The notes below the pieces were generated by a model. The model was not told the DNA's origin and did not search any database. It was given only the letters and a program-made list of their open reading frames with translations. Shown piece after piece: positions 13,246-27,529 of a stretch of DNA of 64,000 bases; the first letter of the stretch is position 1, and each line of letters starts with the position of its first letter. Source of the stretch: Promerops cafer. Taxonomy: Eukaryota; Chordata; Aves; Passeriformes; Nectariniidae. The DNA is taken from NCBI GenBank assembly GCA_013398275.1, contig VZSE01005864.1:844372-908371 (forward strand), in the 5' to 3' direction. The position numbers and the translations under genes were made by a program.

Positions 13246-16011
13246 TCTGGTACTGAGATTGTAAGAATTTTGCATGTCTACATCAACTGACTGATAGCAA
13301 AGGAGTTTCTAGTCCCCCTCATGGCACACACAAATGTCTGTTAAAGACATAAATATTTAAAAACAACAGCTAGACTATGAGGGTTAGCTTTCATTTCATC
13401 TAATTTGGCAAGCATTAGCTACACCCACCAGAAATCATTTTATTTTGTGTAATTTAATAGCAGATCTATTGTAGCATCGCAGTTTCTGACATGCCGAAAC
13501 AAATCAATGTGGCCTTTTTTTTAAAGCTGAGAATTAATACAAGGCTGTATTTCAAATGTGAGATGGAAATCAATAAAGAAGAAAATCTTCCTCTGTTATT
13601 CACTTATTTTCATCCTCTGCTGCAAAGTTTATTTGCCTTCCTGCATGCAACAGAGAGACTTTGATCCTTGTTCAAATATCTCTGATTTTTTACATCCCTC
13701 ATGTTTGATCTGGTTCTCAGGTGAGAATTATTGGCAGAACTTGTTAGAATTACACCTGCCAATGGCAGCAACATGAAATTATATAAACTGTACTGTGCAT
13801 GCCCTTTGGAGTCTTACACAGCAAAATAATATTCCCACAGAAATCAATCTGAGATTTTAATTTATTAAACCTTCTCTCTCTTCCCCCCCCACCTTAAAGG
13901 GATAGATGGAGACACGGAAGAAGAAGCGAGATAACATCAAATAAAGCAGGTTTCGAATAGTCACGGATGACCTTCACAATATGCGTTTTGCAATTTTGGG
14001 TGGATTAGAGGAAACTAATGATGGCTTAGAAATGAGCTTTTGGATAAAGCCTGGGAAACTCTAATCATTACAAATCCACTACTTAAGAGAACAATTCCAT
14101 GTAGCACACTGCAGCTTTAAAGCATACATGTCTTGTTTTCTTTCCTCCTCTCAACAAGCTTATTTTGCTTTCACTTATTCCAGTCTTCTTATAGGAGCCC
14201 AGAGACTGTTTTCATTTTCTGCCATGCCTTTAAATTTAAGGGAGCCTATTTTTTTTGCCTGGTGTTGTCCTTACAGTGCCTTTTGCTTTTAGTTTAGGAC
14301 TCATAGAGTTAACAGACTGGGAGAGAGAGAGAGGAAAAAAACCCAACCACTTGCATTAAGCCTGAAGCCTGTCACCTTTTCTTGGCAATTACACTGCTAA
14401 TGGCTGGGTCCCAAGCAAAGTGGCAAAGAATATCTCTTCTCACGTTCCCAACTCACAGTGCATTCCCAAATACCAGATGGTGTTTTTGGAATCCGTTTCA
14501 CTATGTTTGATATGACAATACTTTTGTATAATGTTAAATTATATATAACTATTTCAAATAGCCGATACCAGAACAAGGCTAGAAAAGGAATATTAGATGC
14601 AAGGAGGAAAGAGAGAAACTGAAGATTGAGGGTTTTCATCTCATGCCATATCTCGTGTCTCTCAGATTTTGGTGTAATTTGAACAAAAGAGGAAATAAAA
14701 GTGGTCCAACAGACTAGCTCTCACAGTGGTACTATGCAGAAATGGTGTTGCTTCCTTCCCAGAATTTGGTGTACATCTTAGGCTGCCTGCCAGCTCTACA
14801 GGAGGCAAGTGAAAGATCATAAATAGTGCAGGGAAAGCAGGAAAAAAGAAAAAGGGGAAAAAACTCAGTCACAAGTAAAAAAATCCCACCATTTTCCTTA
14901 CATATTTTTCCTTGAAATCTTAGAAAAAACAAGTGCCAGAAAGTTCAGGAGAGGTAAACTGGTACATCTCCATTAACCTCAGGGGAGCTGTGCCAGCTGA
15001 CAGGGGCATTTGGCTCAAGATATTTAAGTTGAAATAACTTGGATCTATGGAGCAAGTCATCTATACATCCTACTGAAGGTGAATCCAATCTCGCTTGCCC
15101 AGATTAGCGATTCCAGTTTTATATTAACACTGATGGACTTACAGGAGTTGGAAAATACCCTCTGGAACCAGGCCTGCAGATTTAGTTGCAATGCAATTCA
15201 TCATGCCTGGACTGAAGGACAGAAGTAGCTCAGTCATTCCTCAGGAGACAAGCAGGATCTCAGCTTTAGGGGGAACAAAAGTTTTCCTTTTGTTGGCTAC
15301 ACTACAGTTTCTTAAGAACAGGAAGAAAATGCACTACTGAGGCAAAAGTATTCAGAATATTCAGCGTCCTGTCAGTCTGACAGTCCTGCCACTTCCTTTA
15401 TCAGAACCCCCTCCTCTAAATACTGGTTAGTTTTATGATTTCTAAACTGAAATTGTTTATTCTAATGTACCCAGGAACTTTATTTTCTTCCATCCCTGTT
15501 TCTGCTCAAGGCACATTTTAACAACCAGCAAGCTTTCAGGATAAACGCTTACCAACAAAAGCACTTCCCAAGCCTAACTGCAACATGAATATTGAAACTA
15601 TAAGGACACAACTTCACAAGTAATTTGTCTAGTTGAATCAGTTTTGTTTCTGCATATGCCAGAAACCTGTCCAAGTGAAGGTTTCATTCATATGGCTACA
15701 CACAAGCAACTCACCACAGAAGTACTTACTTTTACACAACAAAATACTGATTTTTCCCTCTTGATTACTCGCACTGCCAGCATACAGTAAAGATTATCAA
15801 GCCCTCAAAGGATCATACAGATCCAGTGACTACTACATAATTAACAATAACTTGTAGCAATGCAATTTAAGAGTCTTTTTAATGGGCATAGATGGCAGAA
15901 TGTATAGCCCATCTTTCTTTGTCATCCTAGAAAAGGGGCCCCATGCGGAGCTGCTGGTTGCTGAGTGATGCTTTGTAGTCTGTACCAGACAGTTGCACAG
16001 TACCAGCTGCA
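13246..16011. other. Intron-like non-coding sequence
   Basis: A/T-rich unique sequence without a recognised gene. It holds small low-complexity spots: a C8 run at 13883-13890, a GA-rich stretch at about 14319-14340 and A-rich patches near 14840-14890. No exon or RNA gene can be supported. Confidence 0.5.
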
Positions 16012-16026
16012 TTGGCAGGTAGCCGA
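16012..16026. promoter_or_regulatory. Near-consensus Nuclear factor I dimer site
   Basis: TTGGC at 16012-16016, a five-base spacer and GCCGA at 16022-16026 match the NFI palindrome TTGGC(N5)GCCAA except for one base in the second half-site. NFI proteins bind this palindrome as dimers. Finding it in what appears to be an intron of an NFI gene makes autoregulation conceivable, but such a match also occurs by chance. Confidence 0.35.
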
Positions 16027-18570
16027 AGTGCAAAGAGATAGCTGCCAAGCTATGCTATACAAAGGCAGCAGTGCCAGAGAGAAAGGGACCTTTGCATGAA
16101 GTCACCTTTGACCCTGAAGCCAGCATGGATCCCATATTCATCAATTCCAGACAATTGCATCTTTCATTCCACCACAAACTATGATTAGAAAGGGCCCGTT
16201 TGTGATAGTGATTGTTAGTTTACAGTTCCCAGAGATTGGATTATTTAATCTTTAGTTCTGTTGGCAGCAATATTTTCCCTAACCTTTTGTAGTGGTGTGC
16301 CAGTGATAATCTAACATATGTATATAGGGAGATATACACACACATACACAGAGGCACCTCCCTTAACCATCAAAACTGGGTGAAGAGAGAGAGATGCACA
16401 GAAAAACCAAAGCACACAAAATTCACTTTGTTTGGCAAACACCGTGCTAATGTACATTTTGAGAATTCATCCTGGAAAGTGCAGAGCACTCTGAGTGCAG
16501 CAGCATCTCAACTTCTGCCCACAGACCTGACTTTCCTGCAGTTCTTTCTGCTCGATGGGAAAGCTTTTGCTTTAGAGTATTCAGATTATCAAAGGCATTG
16601 TTTTTGCATTCAACTGCAGATTAATTTTTAAAAAAAAAATTCTCTAAGTTCTGACCCTTGTAGCACATATAGAAAGAAGTAGCTAAACATTTTAAATGGA
16701 CTCATGAGAAAACCACCAATGACAAACAAACCCACTATCTCAGGGGAGTGAGGGGAGACAGTGCTCGGAATAAAAGCAGCAGGGAAGCGTCTAGGCCTGG
16801 TTCCTGCCTCTGCTCTGTGTGTCCAGCTTTGATATTGTGAGTCCTATTGAAATCCATGGCAGAGCTCACAAGGTGTGCGTGCCTGTCAGCATTTTAATCT
16901 CAGTAACTGGGTTTTCAACAGAGAACTGCCCCCCTATTCTGCCCAAAATTCACCCAGTGCTTCCTCAAGCAATAAAACCAGTCACACAATCAACAAGTAG
17001 GCAAACAACATAAGGTGCCTGAGAATATAACTCTTAACGACAACTTTCCATAGTGTTTAGCAGAAAAAAGGGTAAAAATGCCACCAGAACCAAGTGAAGA
17101 ACTAATGTTTGCAATTGGAAATGGAGAGAAAAGGGAAGGGGAAAAAAAAATAAAAATGAGTCTATAAAACTTTCATGAAAATCTTTTTTGATCTGCTCCT
17201 TTGGTCTCATCTCAGAGGTGTTGGCCAAGGGAAAAAAATCCCTCTACCTGAAGGCTGGCCGTATTGTGCTGCACCTGACTTCTGGCTCACATGTGAGACC
17301 GTCTGTTCTTTATTTTCACTCTGTATGAAGCTAATGGAATTTGCAGTTGATTAACCTCAAATCTGGAGTAATGATCCAGCCTGGGACTGCAGCTGGCAAT
17401 GCTGGGGCTATTTGTACTTCTTAACTGAGTAAGACAGCAACAAGTGTAGTGGCACAAAGGTAAAGATCCTGGGTAGATGGGTGAGTGTCAGGGGTGCAAT
17501 AAAAGGAGGTGAGAACATGCCCTGAGAGTGCAGACACTGTCCCCCCTCCCCAGGAAGAGGTCAGAGCACCAACTCTTAGAAAAATTAATCACAAGATAAT
17601 AGAATATGAAGTATATGGCTACAATTACTCAATTATATTCTACAGAGAACACTCAGACCACAAGATTTACCCTTCTTGCATAATGAATCCATGCATTAGA
17701 AAAAGGTCATCTGTTGAGGAACAGTTTCTTTAGAAAAATTAGGAGCAGAGGGTCCTAAAACTTCTCTACAACTTCTGTTTGTGTGAGAGAAAGCAAAGTC
17801 TTCGTTATATTGGCACCTCAAAATAAAAGTCAGAGACTTACACTGTCTTATTTGTGTCTATTTATTTGTGCCAATTAATGATTCTGTCTGAAATATGAAA
17901 AATCGCAGCTGTATCACTATAGATAAACACCACCAGAAGAGAATTAGAGCATTTTTTTTACTTAATAAAGGAATTTCTGTTTTCCACTTCACAATTGTGC
18001 AAAGCTTCAATGAACAGAGTTACACAAACGTGCACCAAACCTCAGAAGTAATTTAGTTTAGCAAGTGCTTCACACATCTTCGTTTACTGAACAATGTTAC
18101 TTTCAAATCACGACAACATTCTCCTTCCTTGCCTCATGACTAATACAGTGTTATTCAAGCCGCTCCTCTTCAGACACTTCAGATCTTTACAAATCTTTTC
18201 CCCCGCTTTACCACCTGATTTCTAATTAAAATTAAACAGAGAGAGTTCCTTCCACTGATGCAAATTTTGCAACCCCAGGCCAGTAACAGGCATTACACAG
18301 TTTTTCTTCCACGGCATCATTTGGAAGAGGAACTTCTACAAAGAGGTAGGTAAAACGAGCTGAGATGAGCTGTGCTTGGTCCTGAGCTCTTACACTGCTC
18401 ATTGGATGAATGTCTTAATGTGATGTAGTGAAAACAATTTTTCACTCTGAGGAAGATCATTCTTCCCATCCTATACAAGTCTTGTCAAATTAATGACTAC
18501 CAGTGGACTTTCCTAACACTGCATTACTGTCTGTATTTTATTTATATATCGTGCATGTAAATATACATGT

Positions 18571-18592
18571 GCACACGCACACACACACGCAC
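18571..18592. repeat. Short (CA)n microsatellite
   Basis: An alternating CA run interrupted twice by CG. It follows an ATGTAAATATACAT partial palindrome and precedes TGTGTG, so the local sequence can fold back. It may be length-variable. Confidence 0.8.
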
Positions 18593-21500
18593 TGTGTGTA
18601 CTATATGTCAACAACTAATCAAAAATTGTTTGCCCACAAGCATATGTGAAAAATTCATCTAAATAATTGTACATTTAATTTTTAATGAAATCCCAGTAAT
18701 CCACCCAATTTACCAAACTCCTACTTAATATGAAACAGTGGCATGCACAGAGATGCCTGAGTCTTACACAGTGTGAGCATTCGTACCACTTCAGGCATCC
18801 TCAGTCAAGATTTATTAAAATATTATCTTGATTTGGAGATCACTGCTTTTACTTGTGTGCAGAGTGAAGAAGCATATGCTATATGAGTAACCCATAGTGT
18901 TTGGCTTAAAGGCAAAATAAAAGTCAGCAATAAATAAACAGTAAAAAACAGACTGCTGGGAGATGGAAAGACTCACAGTCTTTCCTGTCTTTAGTTCCTT
19001 AATTCTGCAAACCCTTATATTCACAAATAACTTTTATTTTTAAAAAGGCCAGTACTGCAATTATAACATCTACAGATATATTTTGAAAACCTGTTAATTA
19101 CCATCTAACGCCCTTTCTGAGGTGAGTTTTCTTATTCTAGTCCATCCAAGGGGAGGATGAGACATAAAGGAATTAAACTGATAGTTTTGGCAGACCTGTA
19201 CAGAAACCAAGGGAAACACACTGCTTGTGAGAACACACATTTAAAGCAGGCACCTGCATTTTTCAGGTGCAAACACCTTCAGCATACAAACAATTCCACA
19301 CCAAGCTCACGCACACCTGTCCCAGAATGTGCATCCAGAAACTTGTTAGAACAAAGAAATCTGCACCATGAACGTGTATATGGGAGTGCAGGTGTTTGAG
19401 TATTTCAATCCAGAGTACATGAACAGATGTTTGCATCATATTGAAATTGTCACCATCCTCAAAACTCTGCAGCTCTGCTGTTCCACCCTTATCAGTCTTT
19501 ATTTCTCATTTTCCAGAAGGCCTTGTCTCACGCTGCTTTTCAGGGTACAACTTCCATGTGTTTTGGCTCTAGCCCGTTATCCTGTTGCAAGGGAAAAGTC
19601 CCCAACCCATATATCTGTCCCCTCTGTTCTTAGGCAGACAATAACTCACTTTTTGGCTAGATAAAACATTTTTTTTTTCATTAGGGTTTTGTGCTCTTCC
19701 CTGTCTCTCTGCATTTCACTATTGCAAAGATTTTGGGGCTTATGCAGTACCAGTTCCATGATCAAGGAGTAGATTCAAAAACTGGGGCAAGTCAGAGAAA
19801 GGTGGACTGCACCATTCAGAGATGAGGACAGCTGGTTCCAGGAGGGAGAGGTTAAGGTGCTGTGAAACCACACTGTGTCAAGCTGCAAGTGGGAGACACC
19901 AGGATGCAGGGCTGTGGGACATGACCAGTGGAGCATCAGGCTTTTCTGAATCCCTGTGCCACAGGGGCACATTGTCAGTCTGGTCTTGACAGTTTTGCCC
20001 TCCTTGTTTTCCTTTTCTCAGTTACCACCAGACAGAGTTTACAGCAAAGTTCCCTAAAACATTCCCTGAAATTCTGGAACTGAGCAGATGCAATCAGAAG
20101 TGCTTGCACCACTGGTCATGGGGCACATCTTGTGGAGCTGCCACAGAGCTTTGGTTTGTTCAGCCACTGCTGCTGTCCTGTGGCTTTTTGGCTTCCTGCT
20201 ACGCAGTTGCCTCAGTACAGAAGAGTTTGGGCAAATGCGGAACTGCTCTGCAATTCAAACCCTGCCTCTGCATCCAAGGAGAGTAAAATAAACCACAAAG
20301 TTGTCTGTGCAGTGGTCCAGTTACTGGAAGACCTGAGCAGTTGGTAGCCAATATGTTACTGAATGGGATTTTAAGTAATGGAAAAGAAACGACTCCAAGG
20401 AGCGATTGGAGAAGGAAAAAAAACTCATCCTGTGGTTCACTTCCTCTGCTCAGGTGTGATGTCTTGGCCACTGCCCTTCCTAGTGCCAGGGAACATTCTC
20501 AGATCACAGCCTGCCCTCCCTTCAGTCTCCTTAACAGTGCTGGTACTAAGCACCCACTCTTTGATCCATCCTTTTCCTTCTATTCTTTACACTTTCAGCT
20601 CTTGACACAAACTTCTGTTAGAAATTACCAAAGGTCACTGCTTGCCAGGAGCCAGGCCCTCAACAAGGGTTTCCCACCATTATAAGCCTCTGTCCTCTTC
20701 CTACATGCCCTCATACTTCCCTGGAAGGTATTTTTCCCATTTGTCTGTGGAATACTTGGAAAACTTCATTAAGAACAAAAAGAATGGGTGCCCATAGAAA
20801 AATAACAAATTTTAACAACTCCACATATCTCCATAATGAAAAAAGTTGCATCCTAAAATCAGGTGAGACAGTTATAATTTTTAAAAGAAGTTACTATTTT
20901 CTTTAAAATTGTTGAGCATTATTCATTGATTTTTGAACAAGAGGGAAGCCCCTTGTGTGTATTAAGTAGTGCCTTATGCTAATTTCATTCCATGCACATG
21001 GCAGACAGAGAGCTGATTTTCTTCAGCAACCAAGGTAAAAGGAGAGGAAGCAACAAGTCCTAATTTGTCTAAACTGTAAGTCCTCATTAGTAGCAGATCA
21101 TGAGTAAAGTTGAGTTTTACTTCTGTTTGCTTATAATCCTTGAAAACTCATCCCGTTTGTGCTCTTGTAAAACCCTGGTGATTCACCTTTCAGTCACTGC
21201 CCTAAATAATCCATTTAACCCATTCTTCTTAACCTACCCTCTTTCAAATAAAATCACAAAAGAAAATGTCTAGTAAAAAACCCTGGCAAAGAGAAGTGCA
21301 GATGCAAGTTGTCTCTATTTGTTCCTGAAAGTAAATATAAATATTGACTGAATGATCAAATGAGGCATATTTTTTCTTTTCTTATTGAACACAAAAGGTT
21401 AACTTGGGTCACTTTGGAATACACTTTATATTCCCTTGACATAAACCAATATGACATGCTCTACTTTCCATTTTCTTTACCAGTATATTTCCATGTGCAA

Positions 21501-24500
21501 TCAGGTTCAGACTAATTGAATTCTGGATTTTAAAAAAAAAAAGGAAAAACTCCTCTCTAATTTACTCACAGACTCTCAGTTATGGAAGTACCCTGTCAGT
21601 GACCATGTACACCCTGTGCCTTTTGAGTTAGTCGTGTTTAAAGCAGAAGGGCCTATTTGAGAGCACTGTTTGTGCTCTTAATTTCCACACTGCTCCTATT
21701 GACAACCTCAATCCGTGTGTGTGACTCCAATTGGGTTGTGAAATTAATATGGCTGTTTGTGTACATCAAGGGCAACCTGCACTCCTTTGAAAGCAAGGGC
21801 ATTGCAATTATGGGTAGTAAGAGCCTACAAGCTTATAGTGCCATCTGTACTATCCAACACTTCCACCCATCCCTACTTGTATTGCTAACTTTGTGTTTCA
21901 CAGCCTCTGAAAAAAAAAAACAAACCACCAAAGAACAACAGATACGCTTATACAGGCAAAATATTTTGAATCTCACTCCACTAGTCAACACATCTATTTA
22001 ATCTGTTCTAATGATTTTTATCTTACTGAGAATTACTGTTCATTAATCTCCTCTATGGAAAATGGATCCAGAGATCTCCATTGCGCTGAATGTAAGGGCT
22101 AAAACCTTTGTGTAAAAGAGCTACTGCAGGTTTGTGCAGCACCTGAACCTCACTCAGACCAGCTTCTCCTGCTCCAAGATCAGTTGAATTTCTTGGGAGT
22201 ATGGTAGGGCCTCTGCTTTTTGTGGGTGGATAGAGTATGAGCATATTCCATGTGCAAAATGTGCGTTTGAGCACGTACAAAGAGTTCGAGCACCTGAAAC
22301 GAGCTCTGTAATTATTACCTGCAGCACTTGTGAAAGAGGTTCCTAGTGACACTCATGGAAATAACAAAGATTTTATCAGTCCAAACCATGCTGTTATGAA
22401 CCAGAATATTTGTCTCCAAATGTCAATGAAGAAACAACTCTATTCATCCTAAAATATCTTTAAATGTTAATCAGTGTGAGTGACCACATCTGAGGGAGAG
22501 GGATGCTTCAAGCAGCACAGTGAGATTCTTTTCACTCTGGGATTAAAGCATGGGAACCTTTTAATAAACCAAAAATGTTACCATTTTTCTCTCATATGAA
22601 GTTAAGGAGAGCAAATATCTATTTCTTTATTTGTAAAAAGTTTCAGATGGTTTTGTACGAAACTACAGGGACCTTTGCAGCAAAAAGTTTCAGAATATTC
22701 TTTTATTTTCATCTCCATTTCCAATATACTCTCAATGTAGTGGGGGACTTGCCTTAAGTATAAAGGCCAGACTGCCAGAAACCATCACAAGCATCCCAGT
22801 ATGTTTAAATATCCAGTCCTGGTGTTTAAACTGGAGTACATTATTAGTCTGGCAGACCCCAGGTTCAAATCAAGATGTTAGACCTTTCAGGTAGTGCGTG
22901 TCTTTTCTGGTTTTAAAGACAGTTTTGACACCTTCTGATCTCAGTCCAGTGTGTAAAATTAAATAATGGTGAGTGGTAGCACAGAGACACCTCAGGTACA
23001 GCACGGACTGAGCTTGGAAGGTCTCCTGTTCATCCTTCACAACACAGATCGTGCTTTCCCAGCTACCACAATGATTTCACAACCAGGGGCATGATGGGCT
23101 CTGGAAATCAGACATGGGGATCACCAGCAAGATGAGCTGGCCCTTAAGGGGACAAAGCTGTGCCCTTCCTCCTGGTGACACAGATACCTACAGAATGTCC
23201 TCCTCCCGGCAAATGCCGAGCGAGGACATCACGTCTCCAGCTCCTGGCTCAGTGGGCAGCACTGGGAGCCCAGACAAAGTTTCTTTGGATAAACAGGCTT
23301 TTCTCTCCAGTCTTTCCTCAGACTGTCCCACAGCTGCACCGTCATGTCACAACAGATATGGAAATTTCTGAGGGGAAGAGGGTTGAACAAGGGTTAACAT
23401 GGCGCATTCTCCTCTTACTAAAATGATGTCATTTCCCTCCCCCTCCCCGAAAGTATCTGTTGCTTGGTTGTTTACATACTGAATTTAAAATCTATATTAT
23501 AGACCTGCGTGACTTAAAACTGAATGAATTCTCATACCTGAAGACATTTGTACGAATTTAATTTAAACTTCCAGTGCTTCAGTGTTATTAAAAAGTGTTG
23601 AGTTTTAGCTGCAAATTGCCCATTTTCCCCATTTTCTGTACTTTCTCCAGGAAAATAAAGACTAAGAAAACAGAAGTACTGATACACTGTAGAAATTGTC
23701 CCAATGAGTTTATAATCCAGTGTGAGTTACACAGTACTGATAAGTAAAGGAAGTTCAACCAGACAGTTTAATCCTCCAATTTCCTGTCTTCTAATCAGCC
23801 ACTGACTCCTCTGGCTTTAAATTAGAAACATTCATGGCAATATTCGGGACAGGTGAAGGAAAAAGAGTAGAAAACAACTAGGACAAACACTTGTAAGCAA
23901 GAGGAGGCCTTATAGAAATTGAAGACAATATAAAGTATGTATAATGATGCACTTAAGTGTTTAAGCTATACAGAGAATTTAGCAACTCTGACAGAGAAGG
24001 AATAATTTTATTAAAAATATTTATACAGCAGCTGAGCAGCATATGAACATACAAGAGTTACTGTGTAAAACAAAGGAAATCCATGCTGGAATGTTACACT
24101 GTTCACACTTTGTTATTTTTATAGGGGCAGGAGCAGGATAATTATTACTACATGTATGCCTTTTGATACACCGTAAATCATAAGTAAGAAGCACAAGTCA
24201 GCAAAGCCACGGACAGTTCAACAGCATGTGGGGATTACCATGATAAACTTGGACTGAGAGTGTGTATAGATACGCTCAGTGATTTAAACAAAAAATACTT
24301 TTTTGAGTATTTTGGTAGTGCCAATTAACTTACCATATGATGAAATTAAATATTTATTAGATGCGCCATAATTTTTATTTTCATTTGCAATGAGATTTAT
24401 AGTAAGGATTCTGTTAATTCTTAATTGATGGAAATGCTAGCAACATTTTGACCTTTTCATATATTTTTTTAATTGCATGAATTACCTGAGCAATTCCAGA

Positions 24501-25414
24501 TATTCCTCTGAAAAAACAGAGGTGTGGAAGAAAAGTAGTCACCAAAAGCTTCAGTGAAAAAATGATGTTGAGTTAAAAACCTTTAAAGTAACTAAATGAC
24601 CATTTTAAGCCTAGTCTGACTATTTTTAATAAATCCTGGTTCCAGTCATGGCATCGACAGAAAATAAAGGCATTCACACTGAGCTGTGGATCGAGAGTGG
24701 GATAGTAAAATTAGAAAATAATTATTTTGGAAATGACTGGAAGATCTGCTTTAACTGTCGCATTCAATAACAGCAGTTTGCTCATACATGGAGTCATTTG
24801 AAATGGCTTCTTATTTATTAATGAGGCTTTTTTTTCCCCTTCAGATGTTTCACAAAGAGCACAGTTTGGGGGTTTTAAACTGTTTGGACAGAGATAACTC
24901 AAATTATGGGTTCAGGCTGGCCCTCAGTCACTCAGGTGAGCAAACCTGGAGTGGCTCCGCTCCTCCCAGCGCAGCAACTCCAGGCTGGTGGCAGCATAAA
25001 CCTTGAGCAGAATTTGTCCCAATTTGGGGTCTTTCGTTTTGTTTTGCCATGGAGGATTTTCCCTCCAGTATATACCTTTGCTGCACATCTATTTCAATAA
25101 CTCCGTGCAAAGGAATTTTGCAGACAATCCCTTATTAAACATATTACAGTCACATCATACTGGCTTGCTAGAGCAAATAATTTAAAAAAAATAATCAGCT
25201 TGAAATAAATGTTTATAAAAGTAGCACAGCTGCACATATTTGTTACAAATGCAAGACAGAGTACTGAAACTTTTCTATGACTAACCCTTTAGTGTCTCTA
25301 TGACAGCAGCAAATTTGAATTGGAAGTGCCAATGAAAACAAAATAATGAGAGTTTTTCCAACAAATTCACCTCGTATCTTCAGGCTCCTATATTGGTTAA
25401 ATTATTTGCTATTT

Positions 25415-25428
25415 TATATATATATATA
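25415..25428. repeat. Short (TA)n tract
   Basis: An alternating TA stretch embedded in A/T-only DNA at about 25411-25440. Confidence 0.8.
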
Positions 25429-25987
25429 AAAATAAATATAACTCCTTCTTACCCAAATTTACAGCATTTGGGGGAAATTTTATGCTAAAATGTCACATTA
25501 CAATATAGACAGAATAATAACTGTTTCTGCATTTACTTGATTAAAGCATAAAAAAAGTAGATTAGGTGTGAGAGTGCTTTAAAACAGTGGAGACAAATAC
25601 AATTATTACTGAAATGTACAAATTCTGTGGCTTCTGCTGAAATAGTTTGAAACATTTACAACTGTCTACAAGAAAGAGAAATAACAATTTTTCTTTTACT
25701 TTGACCTCTCGCTATTTTGGCAAGTAAGATAAAATATATTAGCCATTCCATCAGATGGCTGGGGAGAAAAACTAGCTGTGATGAGGAAAAACGAATTAAA
25801 GGAGCATTAATAAAGATTATCTATGAAAGAAAATAAGGTCAAAATTAGAACTCTGCATTTTAAAGCCACCTTTCAAAATTGCAAGCTGCTTTGCCCAATG
25901 CTAAAATCCATTCATTTTACTAATCATGCAATCAACCAATCTCCATTATCTCCAGAACTGGCTATAAACATGCTATAGACTGGGGTG

Positions 25988-26047
25988 AAAGAGGGAGAGT
26001 GTGAGGTTGAGAGACAGAGAGAGGGAAAGAAAGAAAGAGAGAGAGAT
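25988..26047. repeat. GA/GAAA purine-rich low-complexity tract
   Basis: GAGA and GAAA units mixed with a few T and C bases, ending in an uninterrupted GAAAGAAAGAAAGAGAGAGA-type stretch. It is a microsatellite-like purine tract with no coding value. Confidence 0.8.
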
Positions 26048-27529
26048 TACTACACCCAGCCTTTTATAAAGCCGTTTCTTTCATTATAACAGGTCTTTTC
26101 ATCCCAGTGACACAGAACCTTTAAATTTGGGCATAATGCTCCAGTACAGTACACAGCTATAGCTTCAAATGGATTTAGAACCTGCTCCAGAAAGAAAACA
26201 AACTCCCTCGCTTGACACACAAATTGTTTACGATTCATTAAAAAGCAAAATTGCATATCCCAGTGCTGGCAGCTGAGTCCATATGGGTGCAAGGGGTATT
26301 CACTCATCTCTTTGTATGCTGGCAGTACCAAACCGAAGTTTAGCACTGTGCAGCTGAGATTTTGTGCAGCCAGACGATGCATGAGGTAATTTTCAAAGCT
26401 TTATTTGTCTTTAAAACATTAAAATCTGCTCTCTAGCTTACTTTTGATGAAAAGAATGTGGCAAATGGGATGATGTTTGGGGGGGTAAAAAAAGAATCTA
26501 TTTTTGTTGTGTGTTTTAGATTCATAATGTATGAAAAACTGCTTATTACTCCATCAATAATTGAAACTTTGTATGAAAATTATTTGCAATTAACACATCT
26601 ATTGTAAAGATCTTGAATTATTCACTTCTGCTAAAAATAACGTCTCTTATCTACCATAACTTCTACAAAAAAAGGCTATTTAAGTAATTTTTTTTTTCTG
26701 CTAGAAAATAAATGGTGTGACGTTCGAGTTTAAGGAGAACTTTTTGCAATGTTTAATCTAAACAACAGCATGTGTGGTTATAAAACTGTTTATTTTTAGG
26801 CAAGTGCATTACTAAATGTTTCCAGGATTTTTACATATTATATTCACAGCACTAAAACATCTGTGAAATAGATGTGACTGAAATGAAACTTCCTTGGACA
26901 CTTTCTCTAGAGTGCTAATAACTGCCTAGTAACATTTGAGGATACTTATTAAATAATAAACATGGACGTACCTCATCATAAAAGCAGCCGATAGACAATA
27001 AAAGAGGAGTGGTAATAAGATACACAAATGGCTTGGAAAAAGGCAAAATCACAGCATGATATAAATCTTGTGGCTAAAACAGGTACTTGAAAAACTTTGC
27101 TTTGAAAACGATAAGTAAAAATCAATAGCCTTATTTACAGGGGTTTAACAAGCTAAAAAAAAAAAAGTCACATGAATAATCAACAGTTTATGTGCATGCA
27201 AATACCCCTTCCCCCTCCAACTTCTCCTGGCAGAAAGTCTAATTGGAAAATCAGTACTATAAGTAAAGTGGTTAGCCTTCCCTATTCCCATTAACCAAAC
27301 ACTGCATGTTACATTTCACTGGCAACCGCTGGCAAACCTCTAATAGACTCTTAAAAAATTAAAAGTTTAGACAAAACAAAACAGAAAACCCTGAGCCCAA
27401 ACACCTTTAAATACGAGCCACATGATATACACAATGGCTACCACCAAGCTGCAGAATAAAAACCTTCCGGATCTCACTTTTAAAAGTCTTTCAAGTCCTC
27501 TGAGGTCTTAAACTTTCCAAATGATACCA

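Larger units (their letters stand above)
16027..27529. other. Intron-like non-coding sequence, no gene recognised
   Basis: About 11.5 kb of A/T-rich, mainly unique sequence. Short simple repeats lie at 16334-16352 (CA-like), 18571-18592 (CA), 25415-25428 (TA) and 25988-26047 (GA/GAAA). Stretches such as 24290-24480 and 25850-26400 are A/T-rich, free of recognisable repeats and contain homeodomain-like TAAT cores, as conserved enhancers often do, but conservation cannot be judged here. No exon, tRNA or other RNA gene is recognisable. Confidence 0.45.

Noticed and set aside
26050..26382. 110-codon minus-strand frame considered as another NFI or unknown exon
   Set aside because: No known NFI segment (for example MYSP.CLTQ or DEFHPF) and no plausible flanking splice pair matched to a family; it may be constrained non-coding DNA instead.
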